Assembly (NCBI RefSeq): GCF_021462225.1
Contig: NC_061795.1
Location: 47,332,880-47,396,879 of the forward strand
Source: Girardinichthys multiradiatus
Lineage: Eukaryota; Chordata; Actinopteri; Cyprinodontiformes; Goodeidae
Reading direction: 5' to 3'
Length of the DNA stretch: 64,000 bases
Below, in pieces: positions 11,801-23,800 of the stretch (positions within the stretch are counted from its first letter, which is position 1; each line of letters starts with the position of its first letter). The translations under genes and the position numbers were made by a program. Below the pieces are notes generated by a model that saw only the letters and a list, made by a program, of their open reading frames with translations, had not been told where the DNA came from and made no database searches.

Positions 11801-14800
11801 AATAAATGTCATTCTTTTATTGCAGCAGCATAATCTCACTCCAATTAATTTAGAAAAATCCAAATTTTAATTGAAGTACATTCATTCAGATGGGAAAAAG
11901 TTCCCATGTTAAGAAATAATAAAACATTTGGATCGAGTAATTGTAGTAATCCATGTTAGCTTGTTTCTGTGGGGTATAAATATGGCTTAAACAGAGGCCA
12001 GTTTGTTTTAGCCAATCTCCAAAAAGGGAAAGACCAGAGAACATGATATTTAAAGTAGCTCGTCACCATATTTACAGTCATAGGAATGATTAAAGTGATT
12101 AAAAAACGAGGCTTAAGGAGGTTTTGTTTTAGGATTTGATTTGTGATGCTGTGGGCCTGTTTTTCTTCAAGAGGCTCTTCTTAGGGTACATATCATCATG
12201 AACTCTAACAATAACTGAACATTTGAAATAAAAATATTGTGGCCTTTACTATTAAACAGAAAATGTGTCATTACTTGGTCTCGGTGGAGATAACGATCCA
12301 AAACATAGATCCTGGGAAGTGGTTCCATAGACATAAAATCCACCTTCTTCCAGTGTCTAGGTACCCAGACCCCAATCTTTCAGAGGACCTGTGGGGTTGA
12401 GTTGAGGAGGAGAGAGCATCTGAGTACCTTTCACATTTGAACCGATACAGTACCGATACCCGGTACCTGGGAATTGATAGCGATACTTAACGGTACCAGT
12501 TTTTGGTACTTATTGTGTGTTTATGTCTTTTTTTGTGTTTGTTTAATAATAAAATCAATTTTCAATTAAACTTATTTATTTGTCAATATATAAACTTTAA
12601 TGAATATATCAAACAACATCCAGCTATTTGGGTTGTAACATCTCAGTTGGTTCAAACATTTCTTCAACATTAAACCCTCAACAGACTACGTAGTTTTTTC
12701 TTAATAATGCACAAATTAAAACCGCGCCATGTTTCTGGCTGCAGACGACGAGTCGCTAATGGATGCAGGCGTGCAAACGGTGCTGATTGCAGAAGATGTA
12801 GCCGTAGATCTGAGGCTGACGAACATTTTGTCTCTTCAACCTTGAGAAACATCTTGTGCTAAAGGTCCTTCCTCAGATTAGAAGTATTCCTGCTGCTGGT
12901 CTTGCACTTCGCGTCACAAATATTGCAGCGAGCGTAATCTGGAGCCATACTTTCAAGCGCTTTCTATCAACCATGCTTTATTGACGGTACTAGCAGGTCC
13001 TGATGTCATTACGCTCTTGTGCGTGCAATGCTGTGTTCATGTCCAGCATGGAAAATCATCCACTCTTCCACTCCCTCAGTGTCACAATGATGCGTTTTAG
13101 GAACCGAAACATGGTACCGTTTGATTTTATGTGAATCGGTACTCGATAGTACCGACAGAATTCGGTCGGTACCTATAAAAGTATCGAATTCGGTACCCAT
13201 CCCTACATCTGAGTAGACCCAGGACTCCAGACCATGTAGAGAAATTGTGTAAAGAGGATTGGCTAGAAAGTCTTCTCTTTGTAAGCAGGCAACTCCTGTT
13301 ATTTATCCTGTTTATTCCCCTTTCTTCTTGATGTTTGTATCATTCACATCCTGGTTTTCCTGAACACCTGGAAGTTGTTGAGTTGAAGCTTCAAGACTCC
13401 CATTCCTGCCTCAGCAGACTGTGAGATGACAGGAAGACACTGCAGGGAAACCACACATCGCCTCTGATACAGAATACAAGGAACAGAAAACTCCTCCTTG
13501 GTGTACTTTAACCTGTAATAACTGAGGGCAGGTCGGTACAGCTCAAACATGAAATGAGTCAACAAAATGCCTTCTAGAGGAGGCTTTTTCTAATGTCTGT
13601 TAATAAATTCAACAAGTTTATATCAGTGAATCGAAGCTATTATCATCCTAAATATCAGGTGACATGACTGCCCTCTGCTTCGTTTCTAATGACAGAAAGG
13701 TGACTGCAGGCTTTTATCCCCACTGCTGCATGTTCACTGCCAAGGCCAGCTGGTCTGTTATGAGTGCTTCACTTCCTGTTTGAACGGCGATCCATGGCAT
13801 ATCTGCGGCTGAGACCCAAATATTACCTCTTGCTCTCCGGACTGTAGCGCTGCTGTCAGCTTCTGCACTTTGACTAAAAGTTGAAACACCAAACTGATAA
13901 AGCTTGGATTGCTGAAACAATTTATCATCATAATATTAGTTCGGCCTTTCAAGAATGATGAATTACATTTTAGAGTTAAAGACAACAGAGGCTCCAAACA
14001 GAGGCTGCCTTGTTCTGACTTCTGGAGTTAGCAGTTACATGTAGGTCGATGCATATGTTCTGTATGTGTTCCTTAAAATTTGACATTACTCTGTCAGATT
14101 CTTGGTGCAGGATATCAGTTACCTACTGCATGTTTGTTCAGAAGAAGGTCAAGTTTCTGTTTTCTGTTATTCACCTTCAGGCAGACAGAGAAGCTAGAAC
14201 ATCCTGCATGTGCAGAACTGAACCAGAACTGTTGTTCTTGCACAAGTAGAAAATAAAATGTCCCAGCGATCACTGTGGCGTGAGTGCATGCACGAATCAT
14301 AACATCTAAAATAAGAGTCTCTGTGTGTTTGTGTGGAGGTAGGAGGTCACAGTTCACAGATGGGATCAGCTCACCAGTGGGCGCTCCACAACAAGTGGAA
14401 CTGTTGAGACATGTACTGAAAGGGTGGTCAGCAGGAAGGGGAAGTGAGGAGTTCTGGTGTGCTATTATTATTATTATGAAGCCAGGTTTGAACTGATCTG
14501 AGGTTAGGACACCCTACCACCTAAAAGTTGCCCTTACTCCTTTTGGTTGAAATCCCCACAGTGAGACGCTTCTTACCATCTACCATGTCTGACTTCAGTC
14601 TGAAGAAAGTTTGGTGCACTCCTCACTTCCAGCTGTGAGATGATTGAGGGGTTTCTTGCATGTTCAGTCCATTTGAAGTCAACCCATAGTATATCAAAAG
14701 GATTAAGGTCAGGGCTTTGACTAGGCCCAGGACTTTCCTCTTCTTAATTCTCAGCAAGTTATTGGCAAATATTTCTGGTATGTTTTGGGTTCTTGTCATG

Positions 14801-17800
14801 TTGCAGGGTCCAGTTCTGGTTCAACTTTATTGTTTTACAGATGGTCTGACATTTTCCTCAGACTCCCTCTGATAGATGGAAGATTTCATGGTTGATTCTA
14901 TGATGGTGAGCTGGTCAGGTCCTGCTGCTGCAAAGCATCTCCGGACCATGACACTTCCACTTCCATGTGTCACTGTTGTTATGAAGTTCCTCTCCTGAAA
15001 TGCTGTATTTAGTTCATGCCAAACTTGTTCTCTGTTCTGATGTCCAAATAATTCAGTTTTAGACTCATCTGTTTAAAGAACAGAGGGGTAGAGCTGATTA
15101 GGGCCATAGGTGCATGTTCCTTTCAAATGTGGCGCCTTCTAAAGGGAAATAAAAAAGCTTTCCAGCCGTAAGAATGGAGATCCTGTTTATGCTTTACAGT
15201 AATAACTTATACACCAGACCCAAAGTTTCTGCCTGGAAATGGTTTGCTGAGTGAGAAGCAGGAAATTTCCACGTCCTAATCCACTTTCTACCTTTCCTGT
15301 GTAATTCCTGTTTTGGTTTCTCTCCGGAGTCTTAAGATTAACTCCACTGATTTGTCTTTCTAGGCCTTTCCTGAGAGTCCCTTCCGATCCAGTATTTATC
15401 CTGACTCCTATCTTTGATCATCTCAGCCCGTCTCTGTGATCCTGATGCTTCTAGCAACGGTTTGTCAGAGACTCCTCAGCTTATGTAGATTTAGACACAC
15501 CCTTGCTGTGTGGCTGTGATTATTTCAGCAAACACAAGGTCAGTGCTACAAGATCTCCCTGACCCGTGATTGGCTGCTGGAGTGCAGCCTTTAAAGCACT
15601 GATCCTAAGAGTGGGGGTACAGTTGGAGTCCAGCAGGACTGGTTTTGTGGTTTTTTGCAGTAAGAACAGTTTCATGTGGAGTTTATTTTACAAATTTAAG
15701 GTTTTCAGTTTAGTGTGTCACCTTAGTGGTTGGCTCACCTCTCAGAGTTATTTCTTTACATGTGTTGATTGACTTGTGTGGCTGATGAGGTCAGGGTCTG
15801 CTGGCGTCCCAGATTAATCAGATTAGCTCCTGCTTTGTCAACCCAACAGCCGGCCACTCTTTTTGGTAGTGAAACACTTGGAGGTTAATTCCCTGCTTCC
15901 AGACAAAGATCTTTCACATCAAACCCTGTTTACAGCTGCAAGGTTTCCTCTAACTCCTGCATGTTGTTTAGTCATCTAACAGTTCAATGAAGTTTCAGGG
16001 GCACTAAGGTTTCCCTCTTGGTCGACATGTTGAAGGGATTTATTCATGAACACTTGGAGGTGAATTAAATGCCAGTTGACATTGACTGAGTCAGAGTTGG
16101 TTCCCTCCCTCTGCGTGAAGAATAACTTCATTAATCTCAGTCTTAAGAGTAGAGCTGATCCATTTAATACTTTACAAACAAAGCCCATTCACACCAAACA
16201 GTCACACTTAGTGAACTCAAACAGGCTTGCTGTTAACTAGGTCTAACCCTCATAAATCAAATATTTTCTACTGCAAAACCTCAAAGTTTTTTTTTTCAAT
16301 TATTGAGCCTAAGGAAACAGTCATCTTCCCTGGGAAGAACTGACGTTTGAACTTTTAGATGGCATCAGAGTCCTATTTTCCAGTACACTACCCTCATCTC
16401 TTAGAATTGAAAGGTGAGCAAGAGTTTGAGATGAATCATAGCTTCTACCTTAGCATGAAGGTCTGTAAAGGTTAGACGGAAATCGGGCCATCCGCTGGTT
16501 TTTAAGGCCCAAAGAAGCAGAAAAACCAGAACCGATTTGGACAAGCTGAGACATGATGGCGCAACACCTGAGGAGGAATGCGATGAGTGGAATAGGAAAA
16601 AAATCATGTAGCTATTCAGGTAATCAAGCTCAAAAATAAAATGGCTGTTAGAAAATCTGCGTTTTTGTTTGTGAGGAGAGTTTATAATTACTGGTCCAAC
16701 ATTTCATCCTGTTTAAACCTCATTCTTGGGACTTTTTAGGCACAGTTTTACAATTTTACCTGTGCTTTGATTGTGTTTAAAAAATAGATTTATTATGTTT
16801 CATGCATAAAAATCGCTTTCATTTTGTCAATTGTCTATTTTGCTTCGGTGAAGCTTCATGTCTGTGAAATGCTTTTCCCACAAATTCAGAAATTGAAAGA
16901 AAACATCTAAGTATTGAAGGAATTGGACAATAATTGACATGATATTAGGATTAAAGACGTGATAAAAGACAATTGTGACACAAAATAAGCATATTTTGAT
17001 GTTACATTTTTCAAGTCCAAAGTCGCCTGGAAATGACGTCTAGGGGAAGGTCTCCGGTCATTCATTGTGTGAGCGTCAATAATAAACGGTTCAGGTAGAA
17101 GCTAAGTTGCATTAAAAAAATCATTAATATGGTGAAACGGTGTATGGCAGCAATACCATGACAGCAGCCATTAGTCTGCACTACTTTCCTGAAGCAAAGA
17201 GGATCAGAGCTGCCTGGATCAGAGCTGGAAAACTGAGGAGGGACAAATGGGCTGGTCCCATCAAGCAGAGCCAGCTGTGATCAGAAGATCAGAAGATGTA
17301 AGCAAACTGCTTCGAACAAGAAACCTTTGAATTCCCAAGAGAAATTATGTTAGAGGTCAGATATCTGCAAATGAAGGAGACTGTTGAAATGTTGAATCAG
17401 AGTCTATAGGCACGATGTTCAGAGCATCTGATGGGAAAAGATCGCCAACGAAAATGTTGTTGCTGCTGTTGCTAAACGGATCCAGGCTCAGCAGGTAAGA
17501 ACACTTCCTTGTCACAAAAGTACATTTAGATTTCAGCAGTTATTGCTGACAATTAAAACTCTAAAATTAGTTTTTTATTATTATTAATCATAATATTAAT
17601 CTGAAATTATTATTATTAAAATAAGAAAAATCACACACGCATACGATATATTTAAATAAATGTTTCTCTAAAGATTCTAATTTAAAGTTAAAAAACGACA
17701 CCAGGTAGTGTCTTCAGATCTCATCCCCTGTGTCTGCTGCTCCATGCTGCTCACTTCACCTCCGGTTGTTTCACTCAGTGCCGTATTTACTGTAACCCTG

Positions 17801-20800
17801 GAATTACACTATCTGCTCCGGTCCGGTCCAGTCGCACTGGACTGGAATGGACCGGTCCGGTCCAGTCCGCTGCGAAGTCTGGAGGAGCTCCAAGAGGCAT
17901 GCGGAGATCGCCCAATAAAAGCCAGTGATAAATGTGGTTGCAAGTCCGAAACAGCTAATTCTGCTGAAGTTAAACCAGTTAAACTGCTTCATTTTTCGTT
18001 TTATGAATCCAGATATTTTCATGTTAATTTGGTGCATTTAATGTTTAATTGCTCGGTTTCTAATACCTAAGTTTACCCAGTAGCTGCTATAATTGATCTA
18101 ATGTTAACAACCGCTAATAAATACATGTGTGTATATATATAAATATATGTGTGTATTTATTAATATAGCGATATCCAGTCTGTCTTTAGTGAATTATATT
18201 GAAAATCTGGATGTTGTACTGGTTCTGTTTCCTGGTGGTGCGGAATGATTCATGCAGATTGACTCTGGCATCCAGCAACAATTGACTCTGGTTGAATTAG
18301 ATGGCTGTCTGCGCACCGCAGCACTGGTGCTCTATCTGATGACAGCTAACTTTCTTCTCCTGACATCCGATTCTTCGCTGCTGTCTGTGTCGTTGCCATT
18401 ATAGCAGCAGTCAGTTTACCTGCAGGGGTTCCCCGTCATAAAAGTGCAAACAAAATCTCAAAGGAGTAGTCTGGAAATGCCTTTTTAGTGAAATTTATGA
18501 CCATGTAGCTCAACAACTGTTCATTTCAGTGGCAGGAATTTACTTTTAAAAATATTTGATCAATGTTTCCTTTCCATAAATTTAATTCGATGTCACAGGC
18601 TCTTTAAGTTTCCTTTTTTAAAAGGCCATCTCTGCTCCGATTGTTAACCAATATGCAGGTATTTTGGAGCAGCTTTTCATGCCATGCATGGATGGTTTCC
18701 TCCTACTGTCCAAATATATGCATTTAGGTTACCTGGAGACTAGAAATTATCCTTAGGAATGAGTGCATGAAGTGTGTTGGCTCTGTAATGGACTGGTGAT
18801 CTACGGAGAAGTGCAAAGCCCACCCACCTCACCCTGATCAGGATTATTTTAGCATAAATAATAAATGAATGGATGGTATGAATGGATGATACTAATAACT
18901 TAGCTAATTAACACAAAGCAACAAGTATTGAAGCTGCAGCATGAAACTGAGTCTGCACCACCATGGGTGCAGTGGTGCAGACAGGCCACATGGGACAACC
19001 CTGGGGTCACAGACTGTCCATGTGGATAACTGCAAAAAACCAGGGTGTTTCCCACGCCAGTTTACAGCTAACCCTCCCTCTACCAACACCGCCCAGAGCT
19101 GTTGGTTTAGCGACCGTCGCCAAGTCTGAGAATGTGCGTGTACGTTGAGGGGAGCAGGAATGTGGCGCTGAGCCCCACAAACCAGCAGAAACCTGAAAGT
19201 CAGAAACAAGGCAGAGCGTACAATCTTCAACGTTCAGCCTGCCACAAAAACCAGCCCGCAGAGTTTTTTCTGTTTAAGCTCTGTTATTTGTTTCTTCCAG
19301 GTGGTACAGATGAACTTCTTCCTGAAAACTCCTTCAAGGGATCCAATTATGAGTTCGGTAACATCGGCCTGGCGCTCTACAGCGGCCTGTTTGCCTATGG
19401 TGGCTGGTGAGTCCTAAAATTCATTGAACTGCTAAATCAGATTTCAGGCATGTTGCAAAATGTTTGTTGCTCTTTAGACAAGAAACATGTCAGGTCATAC
19501 TTTGGAAATCAGTTCATGTTGTGTTTTATTGCTGAACTCAGAGAAGGTTCCTTTAAATACAGTACAGACCAAAAGTTTGGACACACCTTCTCATTCAAAG
19601 AGCTTTCTTTATTTTCATGACTATGAATATTGTAGCTTCACACTGAAGGCATCAAAACTATGAATGAACACATGTGGAATTATATACTGAACAAAAAAGT
19701 GTGAAACAACTGAAAATATGTCTTATATTCTAGGTTCTTCAAAGTAGCCACCTTCTGCTTTGATTACTGCTCCGCACACTCTTGGTATTCTGTTGATGAG
19801 CTTCAAGAGGAGGTCACCTGAAATGGTTTTCCAACAGTCTTGAAGGAGTTGTTCAGTATATAATTCCACATGTGTTCATTCATAGTTTTGATGCCTTCAG
19901 TGTGAAGCTACAATATTCATAGTCATGAAAATGAGAAGGTGTGTCCAAACCTTTGGTCTGTACTGTATCTACAGTAGTGTGACACTCAGTAAGGGTTTAT
20001 TCCCTTCATGTTGACTCAATCAGTACCATGCATCTTGGTTGGAAATAAACCAAACAGTGTTTGTAGAAAACTGTAAAAAATTGCCAGCATGATAAATATC
20101 AGAATTACTGAAACCTAGCTGCTCCAAACAGTATGCATTTTATCAGTCCATCCATCCATCCATTTTCTATGTGATTCATAATCAATACATGTTAAAGTTT
20201 TCAGACAGTGACTATTTCAAGTAAAAAATTCTTGTCAGCATTCATTTTTGCCTGTCTGATGAAGCGTTTTCGGAGTTACTGAGCAGCTTCTTCTCTCCTC
20301 TTTAAACCCATCATTGAGTAAATTCCTCAGTCTAAACAAGGCGATTAAAAGAAATCTGCCTTGACGCCTTTTCAAAATGTTGCCTAAAACATTCTAGTTT
20401 ATCTAACTGGTGTCTCCTTTGTTTGCAGGAACTACTTGAACTTTGTTACAGAGGAAATGATTGAGCCTTACAAGTAGGTTGTCAATTTTTAAGATCATGT
20501 ACAATATGAGACGCTTGCTGCAGTTTGAGCTGTTGTAACCCAGACTGTTTGGTGTTTGTATGTCATTCAGAAACCTTCCTCGAGCCATCATCATCTCTCT
20601 GCCCATCGTCACAACTGTGTATGTTCTCACCAACCTGGCCTATTTCACCACGCTCTCCCCTGAACAGATGCTGAGCTCAGAGGCTGTTGCTGTGGTGAGT
20701 TCATACGAGGCCTGCAACCTTTTAGGTTTTTATTGCAGATTTTAACATTTACTACCAAAAAAAGTTAATATTATCATTATTATATTACTGATATTATACA

Positions 20801-23800
20801 TGGTATGGTTTTATGAATCGGTCTTGACTGTTTTCTGCACCAGGTGCTCCAGCTGCTGGTGTTGGGTAACACCTGTTCTGGATGCATGGGTTGCTTCCAC
20901 AAAGAAGTTTTCATTTGTTTTAGTTTTTTCTCACATTTTTAACTGCATACATTCTCACACTACTCTCCAATTTTGCATTGTTTGCTGTTATTTCAGCTTT
21001 TAACCTTGTTCTCTTTTTTCTCTTCCTAGAAGCTACACCTGGCCTGACTGTGTCTACCTGTGACACCTTTCTGGAGAGGGGCATCGTCCAAGCTTCTGCT
21101 GGCAACAACTTAATGCTCACCCTCTACTGATGATCCACATAGCCCTGTCTTTTAGTGTTTAACCCTTTCTCTCTCCTAGACATGGCGATTGACTGAGCTT
21201 CTACTTTAACTAACTCTATGTGCTCTCTTTCAGACTCTAACCTTGAAAACTGGCTCAGAGTTTATCTGTTCTTTCTTTCTAGGTGAAACGACTAAAGGAG
21301 CTACATCCATTAACATTTACTTTTCCTTCCCATAGAAAGTACTCCTGGATCAGTGCTTCTTTGTTCTTTTTGTGTCTCTGCTCTGTTCTCTCTAACTCCC
21401 AGTCGGTCGTGGCAGATGGCCGCTCACACTGAGCCTGGTTCTGGTTCTGCTGGAGGTTTCTTCCTGTTAAAAGGGAGTTTTTCCTCTCCACTGTCGCTAC
21501 ATGCATGCTCAGTATGAGGGATTGCTGCTAAGTCAACACCAGTGACTGTCCACTGTCTCTACATGCTCATCCAGGAGGAGTGAATGCTGCAAGTCACTGA
21601 CTGGATGCAATCTGCTGGGTTTCCTTAGATAGAAAAACTTTTTATCCAATTTGAATAAATAACTAACTCCGACTGCACTGTTCAATGATTAGGATTAATT
21701 GGAATGTATGAACCTGACTTTGTGAAGAACCTTGAGACGACATGTGTTGTGAATTGGCGCTATATAAATAAAACTGAATTGAATTGAATTGAACTGCAGA
21801 AATGAAAACACTTAAAACCATAACTGCCCTGGATTTTCTTTGCTCAATGTTTGCATTGAAAGGTTGCACAGTCTGAGCCAACTCTGTCCACTGCACAACA
21901 TCTGATGATGTATCATAACACAGCCCCGTGTTTTGCCTGAGGGTCACAGGTCAGGTACCTTAGCCCCTTTTTCATTGCAGGGAATTTCAGCCATTATCCG
22001 GGATTTTGAAAGCCCTCTGCACCTTTCTAAAGGTATTTGTTTAGGCACTAGAGGCCTTTATCTTTCTAATTTTTCGAAAGTAAGTTGACAGGAAATAGGA
22101 TGAAGCGCCTCCGTCGAGGACTAAGGCCGCTGAGCACCCTGGAAATATTAAAGGGGCAAGGATATGTGCAGCAATGTATCCCACAATGCATTGCACCACC
22201 AGCAATATTTGTTGACAGAAATAGTTGTTCCCTTTTCTTTCTTTGCCATATTTTAGGCTCCGGCTCCAGAACAAGAAGTTTTCTAAGAACATCTGATGGT
22301 GAAGCAGCATCTTCCAAATTGTGTTGATTCAAAATGCACGTTGCATTTTATGCGTTTAGAAGATAACTGTGTTTAAACGAGCTGTAACCCAGCTTCATTC
22401 AGAGGAATTTCACAGTTGGCAAATTAACCGTAGCCCCTCAGTCTGGGTTTAAGTTAAAGACGTGTCTGTCCACCACCTCTACCACCTTCTCACTCTATGC
22501 AAACAGATTTATTTTATGCTTGTAAGCGGTTTGTACATCTTTGCTTGTGTTTGTGTGTCCTGCAGGACTTTGGTAACCACCACCTGGGCCCCATGGCGTG
22601 GATCATCCCCGTGTTTGTGGGTCTGTCGTGCTTCGGATCAGTTAATGGCTCTCTTTTCACCTCATCCAGGTAACACATGATTTTATGAATGTACCTTCTG
22701 AATAATGCCATTACCGATTTGGTTCACTTGTCTACTCTCCCTATCAGGTTATTCTTTGTGGGGTCCCGGGAGGGTCACCTGCCCAGCCTGCTGTCCATGA
22801 TCCATCCCACGCTGCTGACGCCGCTGCCCTCACTTATATTCACAGTGTGTACTTTTCGTTTTTACCAGTGTCAAACTCAAACTACATTGCATTGATGAGG
22901 CAGGAACTGAACACATCTGTCATGTTAAACTAGCGCTTTTCTTCAAAGCTTCTTTCCAGTCCGTACGTCACCGGCTGCTGCTCCTTCAGTCAGATTTCTA
23001 AAGGACTTGATCACAGTTCAACAGATTAATAAAGTCATGCATATGCTACCTGTGTAATTTCAAGTATAACTTTCTGCTCGTAACGATGGCATCTTGTAGC
23101 TGAATGTGTTTTTTATTTTTCCTGAAAGTGCTGAATAAATCCTACGACCCATTCTTCTCTCTCCAGTGTTTGATGACGCTGCTCTATGCCTTCTCCAACG
23201 ACATCTTCTCCGTCATCAACTTCTTCAGCTTCTTCAACTGGCTCTGCATTGCCATGGCGATCGTTGGAATGATGTGGCTCCGTTATAAGAAGCCCGAGCT
23301 GGAGCGGCCGATTAAAGTGAGTTACGCAGAATGACCCGGATGTGCATGTTGGATAAGACTTGTCGTATGTTTCAGGTCCTTGCGCTGGTTGGTCTGATTT
23401 AGATTTTGTTCGGATCATCTGGTATAAGCTGCAGGGGGCAGAGCGATCGTAGATGGACCTCAGCTGCAGGCTGTCAACAGTCATAAACTGTCTTTGGCTC
23501 CGAATTCCCACTGACTCCTACCTGTGTTAATTGTGGCAGCTCAAAATGTTTCTTCTTCTTCATCCGAAAAACAAAGATCCATTCAGAGTCCCTGAGCTGA
23601 ATCAGAGCTGGAAGCTCGGCTGGGGGGGGTCTATTTCTGCAGGGTAGCTGTTAGTGTCTGCAGGATGGGAGCCTCCCTCCTGTAAATGGATGTTGTAGAG
23701 TTTCTGTTAATACTTTGAGAAAAGCTTGCTGTCTCTCCTTCTAACCCTGAGGTCTATTGTTGCTCCCAGCCTGCATGTGAACACCGGGTGTCTGCACTTA

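Larger units (their letters stand above)
11420..19300 (+). other. slc7a5 intron 2 (repeat-rich)
   Basis: At 7.9 kb this is the longest intron. It contains a Tc1-like copy interrupted by a hAT copy, another Tc1-like remnant (14640-15080), a broken THAP finger (17129-17340), a GC palindrome (17816-17866) and a SINE-like tail (18685-18860). The stretches 13300-14640, 15080-16980 and 17500-18680 show nothing else recognisable. Confidence 0.75.
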
